Part shown: piece after piece, positions 41,767-50,311 of the stretch
Position numbering within the stretch: the stretch's first letter is position 1
How the letters are laid out: every line of letters starts with the position of its first letter
Source: DAITQM01 sp036832975
GTDB taxonomy: Bacteria; Pseudomonadota; Gammaproteobacteria; Xanthomonadales; Wenzhouxiangellaceae
Length of the DNA stretch: 64,000 nucleotides
Direction: 5' to 3'
NCBI GenBank assembly: GCA_036832975.1
Contig: DAITQM010000014.1
Coordinates: 13,744-77,743 of the forward strand
Made by a program: the position numbers and the translations under genes
Notes under the pieces: generated by a model
Databases searched by the model: none
What the model was told of the DNA's origin: nothing
Seen by the model: only the letters and a program-made list of their open reading frames with translations

Positions 41767-43971
41767 CTACATCATCGACTCTTCGAGTAATTCATCATCT
41801 GCTGTGCTCAATGTCACTGTACTCTCACCAAGGTCAAACTCGGCCAATAAGATATCATTCTCATCCAGTCCGTAGCGTCGAATGAATGGCCCGTAGCCAT
41901 AAGATGAGCCCTTATCATTGATGACAACTGTACCGCAGCGATGGCTACCCTCTTTCGTCTTGCATTCAAACTCTTGTCCAATTAAATATCGCTGAATAGC
42001 ACCTGGGCAACCGATAACCATTGAATTCTTTCCAAGGCGCGGAATCCTTGCCGCAATCCACAATTTACCGTCATTACCCCAGCCGTGCTCAAGCACACGC
42101 TTTTCCTTTGGCTTGAGATGGTTTGCGATACGTACGGCCTCAATTGAGGCCGGGTCAACCGTAACGCCGCGTAGTTTCCAAATATCAATGCCAACATGTT
42201 CTAGTATGTAACTATATGTCGAGTAGACACTGAAAGTGTTTTCGTTCATACCGCGTGCCAAGCACCCTTCTGCGAAACTCTTACGATCTAACACTCCTGC
42301 AGGAGAAGACCGAAGGACATCAACCATAATCCGGTCTGTTTCTCCGAGCTCTTTTGTGTACTCCAATGGCAGAGCCGGATACACAAAGTCGCCGACGACT
42401 TTGAAATCAGAATGCTTCTCGAAAAAAGCTCTCATTACCTCCAAAGGTGGAACAATCATATTCTTATACCGCCCGTGTGAGCTTGTCCGCAAACGGTAAA
42501 CTTTGCGAACTCCATCCCTAATGCTCAGGAGAGTCTGCGGTGAAGCTACTGATAATATTTTTCGAGCTACGTTACGGAGCCGGTTGCGGGCTATAGGAAT
42601 ATCAGTAACCCAAAACCAATCATCGTCGAGAAACTGAAAGTTGGAACTTGTGCACAGCATTCGACGTAGGTCTTCCTCCTCGATCTCATGCCCTTTATCC
42701 TCAAGCGCATCCAGTACGCTAAATACACTTGTTACACCAGATTGACCTGCAAGTTTACGTCCAAGCACTGGGATTAGCTGCACTGATTTCGCACTGTTAT
42801 CACTAACCAGCATCTTCCCCGTCCGCGTGTCACAGATTCTAAGTGCTGTCTTCTTTGCCAGCAATTGGGCCGCCTCAAGCAGAGATTGCGGATGAAATTT
42901 TGTATGCGTGATACCTGTCTCCTGCAGAATCTTTGATGCCTGCTCTAACGTTAACGGGGTATGCTCCTCAAGCAGCGCCAATGCACGATCAAGGCGAGGC
43001 ATAAATACTTGATGATCAGGTATTTGCTTCAAGACTTTATTTTGGATTTGGCGCACGCGCTCCCGCGTTATCCCAAGTTGCTGACCACATTCCTCAAGTG
43101 TAGCGATTTTATGACCATTCCAGCCAAAACGCGCCGCAAGTGCATCCAGCCTGTGGCCTTCGGTTTTCGATATAAGTTTAAGAAAGTTAAGAAGACAATC
43201 CTCTAGTGGTTGTTCCTTTAGTTCATCGATTTGCCGCTGAATTGTATTAATCGATGTTATCAACAAAGAGACATCAGCGACACTGTCAATTCCGTCCGGT
43301 TCAGACAGTAATTGTTCTACGCGGTCCTGTAAGGTTCCCTGGCCAGGAGGGAGCAATGATGTAAATCGTGGATCCTGTTTGCTAATCTGTGCTGACCACT
43401 CTTCGCCAGCAACCTCTTCGAGAATAGGAAGGAAATCTGTAGGTCTGTATTCAATGCGGCTTTTAGCATAACCCGAGTCCAGTTGTTCATAAAAATCCAT
43501 TGCACTCTCCAGGGTTGAACAATAATCCAGCACCGTCATCGCACCCATCCCTTCGATCTTAAAAAGATCGGCGAAGGTAAGTTTTGCCAATTGCTGCTCG
43601 TCATCCAGAAACCCTTTCTGCTCCAGACGCTTCCTTGTGCGCACTGTCCAACCGATATCGCGGACTTTCATCCCCAAGGGCCAGATGCGATCAATACACC
43701 TTAGTCTTTCCACAGTCTTTACACGGGTACGGATCAGAAAGAGCAGGAAATGGCGTAACCTGGGACTCATTGCGTCCATGGTCTTCCACACACCGGGCCC
43801 GAGGTCTCCCAGGGTCGCATCTGGCGGGAGTCCAGTCTCGGCACGGACCCACTCCGGTAAAGGATCAGAGGCCCATGTAGCTCTGAGCGACCGTGGCAGA
43901 AGGGGTGCTGGGGGGGTTCCCCACCTTATGGATCGGATGTCAATATTATTTGGCTTGTTAAATAGCTCCAT
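41767..43971 (-). CDS. Sigma-70 region-4-like / RNA polymerase alpha-CTD-like protein of a candidate defence module
   Basis: 734 residues from ATG 43971 (MELFNKP); a TTG at 44010 is the outer limit. About residues 108-152 resemble the helix-hairpin-helix of the RNA polymerase alpha C-terminal domain (LTFADLFKIEGMGAMTVLDY). About residues 291-317 form a sigma-region-4-like helix-turn-helix (ATLEECGQQLGITRERVRQI). The last 400 residues contain further helix-rich repeats and no catalytic motif I recognise. GC content is well below that of the core genome. The gene is divergent from a two-gene operon encoding a winged-helix-like protein and a GHKL ATPase, with start codons about 20 bases apart. 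A transcription-linked or DNA-tethering role is inferred. Confidence 0.8.
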   Translation of the reverse strand: MELFNKPNNIDIRSIRWGTPPAPLLPRSLRATWASDPLPEWVRAETGLPPDATLGDLGPGVWKTMDAMSPRLRHFLLFLIRTRVKTVERLRCIDRIWPLGMKVRDIGWTVRTRKRLEQKGFLDDEQQLAKLTFADLFKIEGMGAMTVLDYCSTLESAMDFYEQLDSGYAKSRIEYRPTDFLPILEEVAGEEWSAQISKQDPRFTSLLPPGQGTLQDRVEQLLSEPDGIDSVADVSLLITSINTIQRQIDELKEQPLEDCLLNFLKLISKTEGHRLDALAARFGWNGHKIATLEECGQQLGITRERVRQIQNKVLKQIPDHQVFMPRLDRALALLEEHTPLTLEQASKILQETGITHTKFHPQSLLEAAQLLAKKTALRICDTRTGKMLVSDNSAKSVQLIPVLGRKLAGQSGVTSVFSVLDALEDKGHEIEEEDLRRMLCTSSNFQFLDDDWFWVTDIPIARNRLRNVARKILSVASPQTLLSIRDGVRKVYRLRTSSHGRYKNMIVPPLEVMRAFFEKHSDFKVVGDFVYPALPLEYTKELGETDRIMVDVLRSSPAGVLDRKSFAEGCLARGMNENTFSVYSTYSYILEHVGIDIWKLRGVTVDPASIEAVRIANHLKPKEKRVLEHGWGNDGKLWIAARIPRLGKNSMVIGCPGAIQRYLIGQEFECKTKEGSHRCGTVVINDKGSSYGYGPFIRRYGLDENDILLAEFDLGESTVTLSTADDELLEESMM

Positions 43972-43993
43972 GTCGGATATGATTCTACACGCA

Positions 43994-44605
43994 ATGAAAA
44001 ATGTAAGCAAAAAAGACTTGACAATCGAGGCCAGACAGCTTGATTTCGTGATTCTTGCTGTTCATGCACTTGGTGGCGATCAGAGATCTATTGACACTGA
44101 GGACATTGCGGTAAAGTGCCATGAACTTGCTCCAGGCTTGTTTTCTTGGCGAAAGTACCCGGAACTCCCCAATCTTGAGATTGTTCGCGTTGTTCTGTCG
44201 AACGCGAAGAAGGGCCAATATGGGACTTTGTTGTCAGGTTCAGGTAGAGAAGGCTGGCGGCTTAGCGCAAATGGACTTAGTTGGATGGCTTCTCGTGGAA
44301 AAGAACTCCAGAAGGCAGGCGTTCACTGGAGCAATGATAAACGCAAAGCGGGTTCCGTAGATACTCAGCGTAAGCAACGTGAGAAAAAACGGTTGCTATC
44401 GTCACCTGCATTGGAAAGTTGGAATAATGGCACACCGGTTTCCGTACGCGATGCTCGTAACCTATTCCGAATAGATGAATATTCAACAGGCAAAATGTTG
44501 GAAATTAAGGTGGTGCGGCTGCAATCTCTGTTTACGGATGATGCTGATATCAGTCGCTTTCTGAAAAATGCAGGAAATTTGGTGTTGGAAACGGGAGAAG
44601 ACTGA
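43994..44605 (+). CDS. Winged-helix-like small protein of the sigma4/GHKL module
   Basis: 203 residues if translation begins at ATG 43994 (MKNVSKKDLTIEAR); ATGs at 43970 and 43979 are alternatives. About residues 12-90 have the pattern of a winged helix: a helix with VHALGG, TEDIAVKCHELAP, and a wing before GWRLSANGLSWM. A basic linker (QRKQREKKRLL) leads to a C-terminal helical region. I recognise no named family. The stop overlaps the start of the GHKL ATPase gene (TGATG), so the two proteins are made together. Confidence 0.7.
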   Translation: MKNVSKKDLTIEARQLDFVILAVHALGGDQRSIDTEDIAVKCHELAPGLFSWRKYPELPNLEIVRVVLSNAKKGQYGTLLSGSGREGWRLSANGLSWMASRGKELQKAGVHWSNDKRKAGSVDTQRKQREKKRLLSSPALESWNNGTPVSVRDARNLFRIDEYSTGKMLEIKVVRLQSLFTDDADISRFLKNAGNLVLETGED

Positions 44606-46266
44606 TGAACACGGCAGAGTCACTGAAAGTAACTTCACATGTTGGTCGTGATCTCCTGGCAGCGGCCGCGAGCTTCAAGACCGAGGCGGCAGCCATCTGG
44701 GAATATGTAGTAAACAGTCTCCAGTATGTTGAAGAAGGCGTGCTTCCCAAGATACAGGTTATCGTTAAGCCACGAAATAAAGTCATTGAGATTTTGGATA
44801 ACGGTCGCGGTATGACAGCAGATGGCCTCTCTCAGTTTTTTACGATGCATGGTGAAAACATCGACCGCGTGCGCGGTCGTCCCGGTCGTGGAAAGTTCGG
44901 TACGGGCAAGTCAGCAGCATTCGGTATTGGCAAGATATTGCGTGTCGACACGAGGCGCGATGGTTTGAGGAATGTGGTTCAACTGCACCGCGACACTATA
45001 GAAGCATCGAGCGGTGAAGATATTGATCTGGATTGGATGATTCGTAACGAATCAACAGAATTTCCTAATGGAACCACTGTGGCCATTGAAGAGATCTTTC
45101 TGCCCAAACTTACGACTAATCCGGTCATTGAATACATCGAACGTCACCTCCAGATCTTCCGCGCCCGCATGCCAGAAGTAGCAGTCAACGAACATGTATG
45201 CCAGTACCGCGAGCCCAGCATAGCTGAAGTCCACAGATTCCATCCAAACCCTGAACAGGCTCGGATCATTGGCAATGTTGAGCTCACCATTAAGGTTTCC
45301 ACAGCTCCCCTTCCTTCAGTGGAACAGGGTGTCACCATCACAGCGGGACTTGGCAACTTGGTAGCCATCGAAACTGCGGGCATTGAAGCCAAGGAGTTTG
45401 GCAACTATCTCCTCGGCGATATCGACGTCATTGCGTTAGAGAGCACCGATAGTCCTATAGAGCCTTACGATGTGACGCGATCACTGCAGCTTAATCCACA
45501 ACACCCTGTTGTTCGCATCCTCTTGCCATTCATTGGTTCCAAGCTCGAGGAGGTAAGGAAGCAACAGGTTCAGAAACTACGCTCAGCGCAAAAAACCGAG
45601 GAAGCGCGTCGACTGGCATCCGAAGCGCAGCGGATTGCAGATATACTCAATAAGGACTTCAAATCTGTCATGGGAAAGTTACAAGATATACGATCGGCTT
45701 CCGCACGACCCGGTGATGTAGCATCCCATTTTGGGAATACATCAAATGCCGATATGGAGGAAGGTGTGTGGATTGAAGGCACCAGTACTCCTGGGGATGT
45801 TGACAAACCAACACCGCTTGACCAACCTGAGCCAGAGCCCATTCCCCATCCAGAGCAACGACCGGACCCAACTATTGTTCACACCGGACAGCCCAACGAA
45901 GCAGGTGAAGCTGCTGTAGATGCAGCAGGAGGTGCAGGTCACAAGAAGCACCGTCCCCGAGGTGGATTCAATGTTGATTTTCGAAATCTTGGAGATGACT
46001 CCGACCGGTCTAAGTACGATCGCACCGGCCTCACTATTATCATTAACCTGGATCATCCAGTTGTTAAAAACGCTCTACGCAAAGGTAGCGTTGAAGATCT
46101 AAACTTCCGTAGGCTTGCCTATGAGATTGCGTTCACTGAATATTCGTTAGCATTAGGTTTTGAGATGGTGGAACAAGACCCAGACATGCCGGCAGATGAT
46201 ATTCTGTATGAGGTACGCTCGACACTGAATCGCGTATCGGCAAGCGCCGCATCACTTTATGGATAA
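44605..46266 (+). CDS. GHKL ATPase (Hsp90/MORC-like) of the sigma4/GHKL module
   Basis: 553 residues. The Bergerat ATP site is complete: E33 and N37 in IWEYVVNSLQY (N box), D65NGRG (G1 box) and GRPGRGKFGTGKSAAFG (G2 lid, residues 91-107). Hsp90, MutL, MORC and histidine kinases share this fold. The region after about 200 suits the transducer domain, and a proline-rich segment (about 400-430) joins a C-terminal domain. There is no histidine-kinase H box and no helicase or nuclease motif. MORC-like ATPases are known in bacterial restriction contexts; here the partners differ. Confidence 0.82.
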   Translation: MNTAESLKVTSHVGRDLLAAAASFKTEAAAIWEYVVNSLQYVEEGVLPKIQVIVKPRNKVIEILDNGRGMTADGLSQFFTMHGENIDRVRGRPGRGKFGTGKSAAFGIGKILRVDTRRDGLRNVVQLHRDTIEASSGEDIDLDWMIRNESTEFPNGTTVAIEEIFLPKLTTNPVIEYIERHLQIFRARMPEVAVNEHVCQYREPSIAEVHRFHPNPEQARIIGNVELTIKVSTAPLPSVEQGVTITAGLGNLVAIETAGIEAKEFGNYLLGDIDVIALESTDSPIEPYDVTRSLQLNPQHPVVRILLPFIGSKLEEVRKQQVQKLRSAQKTEEARRLASEAQRIADILNKDFKSVMGKLQDIRSASARPGDVASHFGNTSNADMEEGVWIEGTSTPGDVDKPTPLDQPEPEPIPHPEQRPDPTIVHTGQPNEAGEAAVDAAGGAGHKKHRPRGGFNVDFRNLGDDSDRSKYDRTGLTIIINLDHPVVKNALRKGSVEDLNFRRLAYEIAFTEYSLALGFEMVEQDPDMPADDILYEVRSTLNRVSASAASLYG

Positions 46267-46539
46267 GCGCACGCTCTGGCCGTCGGTGAGATTTAAGCCG
46301 ACATCCTTGAGTTGCGCGTCGATCACGACGTGGGAGATTGCTTCCTTGTCTCCGGAAGGCGGTGTCATTTGTTTCCTTCTTTTCGTCCATCGCATATTTA
46401 TCATCCTGGCTCGTTTGGCTACGCTAGTCAGTATCGGACCGGAGGTTACTTCCGGCATTCCGGAATCGGCAGCCAAAGCGGCCACCTCGGCTAACGCATC
46501 CTCCATCTGCGCAGCCCGGCTTGAGAAGATATCATCCAT
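46252..46539 (-). CDS. Small hypothetical protein overlapping the ATPase end
   Basis: 95 codons from ATG 46539 (MDDIFSSRAAQMEDALAEV) to 46252, overlapping the ATPase gene tail by 15 bases on the other strand. The N-terminal half looks like a real acidic helix; the middle has a basic patch (TKRRKQM). No family is recognised and the overlap argues for caution. It could also be a truncated remnant. Confidence 0.35.
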   Translation of the reverse strand: MDDIFSSRAAQMEDALAEVAALAADSGMPEVTSGPILTSVAKRARMINMRWTKRRKQMTPPSGDKEAISHVVIDAQLKDVGLNLTDGQSVRLSIK

Positions 46540-46785
46540 ATACTGCTTGCGCGAGTATAGAAATGTTAAGCACCCTATTTCCTGATCTCAAGTGGTATCC
46601 ACAGCCGCGCCAGCCCACAGTTTGGCGCCGATTTGAATTGTCCTTCGTTTAAATTTTGCCGGATTTCACCCTGTCTCAGCCAATCCAGCCTCGTAACGCA
46701 CTGATTCCCTGGTCATCGTGCTGAGCGGGCATGAGCGGGCCGGGCTGAGCCCGGGCAAAGCGCGGCCTGTATTCGCGTTTCTGCG

Positions 46786-46874
46786 GTTCAGTGATGTAAG
46801 CCGGTGCGCGCTGGCGGCTAGCCTGTGCGCTGAACGCAGACAGGCGGTGCCCGGCTTTCCGGCCACAGTTATAA
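46786..46874 (-). repeat. Probable attC site of the small membrane protein cassette (degenerate end)
   Basis: Read on the minus strand, the site opens with TTATAAC, the exact reverse complement of GTTATAA with which this cassette begins (47258-47252). Inside are the pairs GGAAAGCCGG/CCGGCTT and GCCTGTCTGCG/GCGCACAGGC that fold into a long hairpin. The distal box near 46786 does not match GTTRRRY, so the outer end has decayed. The rest of the gap 46540-46785 shows no gene; it has one GC hairpin near 46738-46756. Confidence 0.5.
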
Positions 46875-46876
46875 AT

Positions 46877-47248
46877 CTAGTCACCGCCGCCCCCGCAGGA
46901 GCCCTCGCCACCAATCCCATGATCGGAGGCATCGCCATTTTCATAGTAACCCCCTTCGTTTCCCATGGGCTTGTTGCCGCGGGGCAGTGGCTTGACTGGA
47001 CCGAAAAGCAGCAAATGAAAAAGTCCCCTCTGCGCGAACTTGGGTATCAGCTCCGGAGAGTGCTCATTCATCACATACAGGACGAATAGCGGCCCAGCAT
47101 AAATAATGACCCAGGACACCAGCATCTTTGAAATTGTCTGGAAGCGCTCCAGGCTCTTGTCCCGGAGCACGACTACGGTTGCTGTCGTCGCTACGATGAC
47201 ATGTGCCAAGAGCAGCGCACCCAGGATTGCATAGAGTCTGTAGTTCAC
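46877..47248 (-). CDS. Small integral membrane protein, cassette gene
   Basis: 123 residues from GTG 47248, only 3 bases after the attC junction, the usual tight fit of a cassette gene. Two or three hydrophobic segments are seen (LYAILGALLLAHVIVAT, MLVSWVIIYAGPLFVLYV). The C-terminal 30 residues are Gly-rich with acidic residues and a final CGGGGD. No family is recognised. Confidence 0.6.
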   Translation of the reverse strand: MNYRLYAILGALLLAHVIVATTATVVVLRDKSLERFQTISKMLVSWVIIYAGPLFVLYVMNEHSPELIPKFAQRGLFHLLLFGPVKPLPRGNKPMGNEGGYYENGDASDHGIGGEGSCGGGGD

Positions 47249-47251
47249 GAT

Positions 47252-47318
47252 TTATAACGCCTGAATTCATCGGCCTGCGCAGCTTTTTATGCAGGTCCGG
47301 TGGAATGATGTGTTGGGT
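47252..47318 (-). repeat. attC site of the HEPN cassette
   Basis: 67 bases. On the minus strand it opens with ACCCAAC (a full RYYYAAC box) 1 base after the HEPN gene stop and ends with GTTATAA. The arms CATTCCACCGGACCTGC and GCAGGCCGATGAATTCAGG pair with bulges, as in integron recombination sites. It joins two cassettes of the same orientation. Confidence 0.8.
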
Positions 47319-47319
47319 T

Positions 47320-47991
47320 TCATTCTTCTTCGATAGACTGCCAATGGCCACACAGCTCGCAGCTACCACCCCACATGGGCACCGTCAGCTCGCCACACTC
47401 GTCGCAGCAAGTCGGGTACTCTCCTTTGGCCCGAAATCTAGCCTCAAGCCTAACACCATGCGCCTTAGTGAATTCATACAACTCATTGAGCAGCATAGTC
47501 CAAGTATCGTCTGACTTAAATTCGCTAGAAAGGTCCGTCCCTAGCTCGTCTTGAGCAAAGCCGATGGCGAAGCTAATCGCATGGCCAATGATAATTTTGG
47601 CCTCCTTTTCTGACGCTACCCATTCATAGTGCTCGATTGCGTTGCGCGTTGTTCTGAGAGAGTTTAAGCGTGCCTCATCGACTAATGAGAGGTGAAGCTT
47701 GCCAATAGACTTTAATCTTGAGATGGCCGTGTGGACATTCACTGTCCTTGCTCTCAGGTTAGGATATTTATCGACGTTCTCCCAGACAATCGCAGGATTG
47801 ATCCGGCGAAGGCGCTCCTTCAGCAGAAGCTCTATAGAATGAGCAGAAGCCATAATAGCGTGCTTAAGACGGGCATGGTCCGATCCGATTTCTTTCGTTG
47901 CGATCAATTCCACAGCCTGGCGCAAAGAATCTTTTGCGTTGTTGAGCAGATCAAATTGGATGGACTTCGAAACCTTCACGGCTACCTCCAT
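47320..47991 (-). CDS. HEPN-like protein with C-terminal zinc ribbon, cassette gene
   Basis: 223 residues from ATG 47991, 5 bases after an attC junction; the longer frame to 48165 runs through the attC and the IS end and is rejected. A helical domain has RNAIEH (R-x4-H), the active-site pattern of HEPN ribonucleases, followed by YEW. The C-terminus has CDECGELTVPMWGGSCELCG, a four-cysteine zinc ribbon. It may be an RNase of a defence or toxin type; no antitoxin is in the cassette. Confidence 0.7.
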   Translation of the reverse strand: MEVAVKVSKSIQFDLLNNAKDSLRQAVELIATKEIGSDHARLKHAIMASAHSIELLLKERLRRINPAIVWENVDKYPNLRARTVNVHTAISRLKSIGKLHLSLVDEARLNSLRTTRNAIEHYEWVASEKEAKIIIGHAISFAIGFAQDELGTDLSSEFKSDDTWTMLLNELYEFTKAHGVRLEARFRAKGEYPTCCDECGELTVPMWGGSCELCGHWQSIEEE

Positions 47992-47996
47992 GCATC

Positions 47997-48067
47997 GTCC
48001 AAGCTCAGCCGCGGATTTGGCGACGCGAAGCGGCGGCAAATACGTCGGCTGGAGCGCCTTGTTATCT
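47997..48067 (-). repeat. attC site of the 4-TM membrane protein cassette
   Basis: 71 bases. On the minus strand it runs from AGATAAC to CTTGGAC with inner arms AAGGCGCTCCAGCCGACG and CGCGGCTGAGCTT. The opening box AGATAAC is the exact reverse complement of GTTATCT, the first bases of the membrane-protein cassette at 50238-50232. That match shows that the gene at 49385-50176 and this site were one cassette before the IS entered. Confidence 0.85.
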
Positions 48068-48084
48068 TTTTCCGGGGTACGGTC

Positions 48085-49381
48085 TGGACACATAGGTAAC
48101 AGTATAGTCTGGGGACATGGGTAACACTTTGACAAGATACCGGGGCAACCCAGGAGGTGCCCCATGCCTTGGAGTCAAACATCGCCCATGGACCAGAAAG
48201 TACAGTTCATCGCCGACTACCTGAGAGGAATCTTGTCCGTCACCGAGCTCTGCGACTTCTATCGCATCTCGCGCAAGACCGCCTACAAATGGATCGATCG
48301 CTACCTGCGCCACGGACCGGTGGGCCTGGAGGACCGCTCCCGACGCCCACGCACCTCGCCCAATTCTACACCCGAGGCCATTGTCCAAGCGCTGTTGCAA
48401 GCCCGGCGCCACCATCCCCATTGGGGGGCCAAAAAGCTCCTGGCCATCGTCCACAAAAAGCATCCCCGGTGGGTTCTGCCGCATCGCTCCACCGCCTGCG
48501 ATATCCTCAAGCGCCATGGTTTGGTGCCGAAACCGCGCCAGCGGCGCCGGATCGGCCACCCCGGCCGCCCCCAGACCGCCATCCTGGCGCCCAACGACCT
48601 CTGGTGCGCCGATTTCAAGGGTCAGTTCAAGACCGGCGATGGCGTCTATTGCTACCCCCTCACTGTCACCGATGGCTATAGTCGTTATCTGCTCGGGTGC
48701 CAGGCGTTGTATTCCACCGCCGTGAGGGGGGCAAAATCCGTCTTCACCCGGCTGTTCAAGGAATATGGCCTGCCCCTACGCATCCGCACCGATAACGGCG
48801 TGCCGTTCGCCACCAACACCCTCGCGCACCTCTCCTCGCTCTCCGCCTGGTGGGTCCGGCTTGGGATCCTGCCTGAGTTGATCGAACCCGGTAAGCCCCA
48901 GCAGAATGGACGTCATGAACGGATGCACCGCACCTTAAAGGCGGAGGCTGCGCGCCCGGCAGCCGGTAATCTGGCTGCACAACAACGGAAACTCAATCGC
49001 TTCCGCGCAGAATTCAATCACCAACGCCCCCATGAAGCATTGGATCAGCAGACGCCGGCCTCGATCTATCAGCCATCCCCACGCGCTATGCCCGACAAAC
49101 TCCCACCACTCGAATATCCGGATCGCTTCGAGGTTAGATATGTCAGCGCCAATGGGGGCATTCGATGGAACTGCGCTTGGGTCAACGTTTCGATCGTCTG
49201 TGCGGGTGAATATGTCGGCCTGGAGGAAATTGACAACGGCATCTGGACTGTCTATTTCGGAATGCTCAAGCTCGGACGCCTGCATGAACGTTACTTGCGT
49301 ATCGAGGACGAATATGGCAGACTCAAGCGCCATAATGTGTAACCCATGTCTTCAGACTTTTTTGTTACCTATCTCCCCGAC
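48085..49381 (+). mobile_element. IS481-family insertion sequence
   Basis: About 1297 bp. The ends share an imperfect inverted repeat: left ATAGGTAACAGTATAGTCTG (from about 48092) against right, on the other strand, ATAGGTAACAAAAAAGTCTG, both continuing into GACATGGGT. CGGTC at 48080-48084 and at 49382-49386 is a likely 5-bp target duplication. One transposase gene fills the element. It entered at the stop codon of the membrane-protein cassette, leaving the reading frame whole. Confidence 0.8.
48164..49342 (+). CDS. IS481-family DDE transposase
   Basis: 392 residues (ATG 48164; the ATG at 48188 also possible). The N-terminal helix-turn-helix has SVTELCDFYRISRKTAYKWI; the integrase core carries D in WCADFKG, D in RTDNG and E in HERMHRTLK, the DDE triad, with HEALDQQTPAS after it as is usual in IS481/IS3 relatives. 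The frame is intact, so the element may be active. Confidence 0.93.
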   Translation: MPWSQTSPMDQKVQFIADYLRGILSVTELCDFYRISRKTAYKWIDRYLRHGPVGLEDRSRRPRTSPNSTPEAIVQALLQARRHHPHWGAKKLLAIVHKKHPRWVLPHRSTACDILKRHGLVPKPRQRRRIGHPGRPQTAILAPNDLWCADFKGQFKTGDGVYCYPLTVTDGYSRYLLGCQALYSTAVRGAKSVFTRLFKEYGLPLRIRTDNGVPFATNTLAHLSSLSAWWVRLGILPELIEPGKPQQNGRHERMHRTLKAEAARPAAGNLAAQQRKLNRFRAEFNHQRPHEALDQQTPASIYQPSPRAMPDKLPPLEYPDRFEVRYVSANGGIRWNCAWVNVSIVCAGEYVGLEEIDNGIWTVYFGMLKLGRLHERYLRIEDEYGRLKRHNV

Positions 49382-49384
49382 CGG

Positions 49385-50176
49385 TCACTTTTTTTGGAAC
49401 ATAAGATCAAGCCATTCATTAGCCAATTCATTCTTTTTCTCGGCGCTGAGATTGGCATCCGTTAACTTAGGCCTTAGTTTCTCAGCCTTTTTTCTGGCTC
49501 GCTGCTTACGTCTCTCCTTAGCGTATTTTCTAATACTCTTACGATTCACAATCAACGCAACAAAGGCTGAAATACTTACTGCCATGACAAGCGCTAAAAG
49601 GACACTAAAGAATACATCTCGCCCATAATATTGGGCAATAGAAATCGCTAGAGCTGCGACTCCTATAGCAATAGGCGAAAAGATGTCAAAAATCCCTTTG
49701 ATGGAGAATGCGAAGCCGGATTGTTCTATGAGGTTCATGTGTTTGGCGAGCGCAACGAATCCATGGACATCACCGTTTTGCAGAACTTTGTAGAGTTTGC
49801 CTTGTTTTGCATCATCACTGATCCTCCCCTCAAGAGAAGTGTATCCTCTCATTAACTTCTTTCCTTGCTCATTTTGTTCCTCACGCAACACTCTGAAACG
49901 CATGAAATCGAAGAATGCATAAATCAAGAATTGAAGAAGAAAATATCCCACAATTAGCGCAAGCACTAAGTACAATCGCTCTACCTCTATATCTCCAGAC
50001 GATAACCCGAAATACGTGATCTCAGCTGGAGCAAGATTTCCAACAGATATTACCACCGCAACGGTTGATGAGGCCAACAAGCCTTTTCGTGTCCTCAGAG
50101 TAGTATCATCGAGAAACTTGCCATAGCTGTCCAGGGACATAATTTTTAGGAGTGAACCATTGGGCTTATCAGTCAT
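49385..50176 (-). CDS. Four-helix integral membrane protein, cassette gene
   Basis: 263 residues. Two pairs of hydrophobic helices (LLASSTVAVVISV, LYLVLALIVGYFLLQFLIYAFF; GIFDIFSPIAIGVAALAISIA, FFSVLLALVMAVSISAFVALIV, each quoted in part) surround a charged cytoplasmic loop, and the tail is strongly basic (KERRKQRARKKAEKLR). No family is recognised. Its stop codon lies inside the IS target site; its attC is on the other side of the IS. Confidence 0.7.
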   Translation of the reverse strand: MTDKPNGSLLKIMSLDSYGKFLDDTTLRTRKGLLASSTVAVVISVGNLAPAEITYFGLSSGDIEVERLYLVLALIVGYFLLQFLIYAFFDFMRFRVLREEQNEQGKKLMRGYTSLEGRISDDAKQGKLYKVLQNGDVHGFVALAKHMNLIEQSGFAFSIKGIFDIFSPIAIGVAALAISIAQYYGRDVFFSVLLALVMAVSISAFVALIVNRKSIRKYAKERRKQRARKKAEKLRPKLTDANLSAEKKNELANEWLDLMFQKK

Positions 50177-50231
50177 GGTATGGACCTCACACTCAGGCCG
50201 TATTTAATATTTCTAAACCGGAACACAAAAA

Positions 50232-50291
50232 AGATAACGCCTGAATTAAGCCGAGCTGCGAAGCGTCTTGTGCTTGAATGAATTATTAGAC
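50232..50291 (-). repeat. attC site of the restriction endonuclease cassette
   Basis: 60 bases. The minus strand reads GTCTAATAATTCATTCAAGC ... GCTTCGCAGC ... CGGCTTAATTCAGGC GTTATCT, very like the attC of aadA-type cassettes, with a single change in the opening box (AAT for AAC). It lies 20 bases after the stop of the endonuclease gene. Confidence 0.88.
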
Positions 50292-50311
50292 CGGTCAAAC
50301 ACTCCACTGAA

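Noticed and set aside
46540..46876. Protein gene in the gap between the ATPase and the first cassette
   Set aside because: Only short shadow frames occur; the DNA is better explained by hairpins and a degenerate attC.
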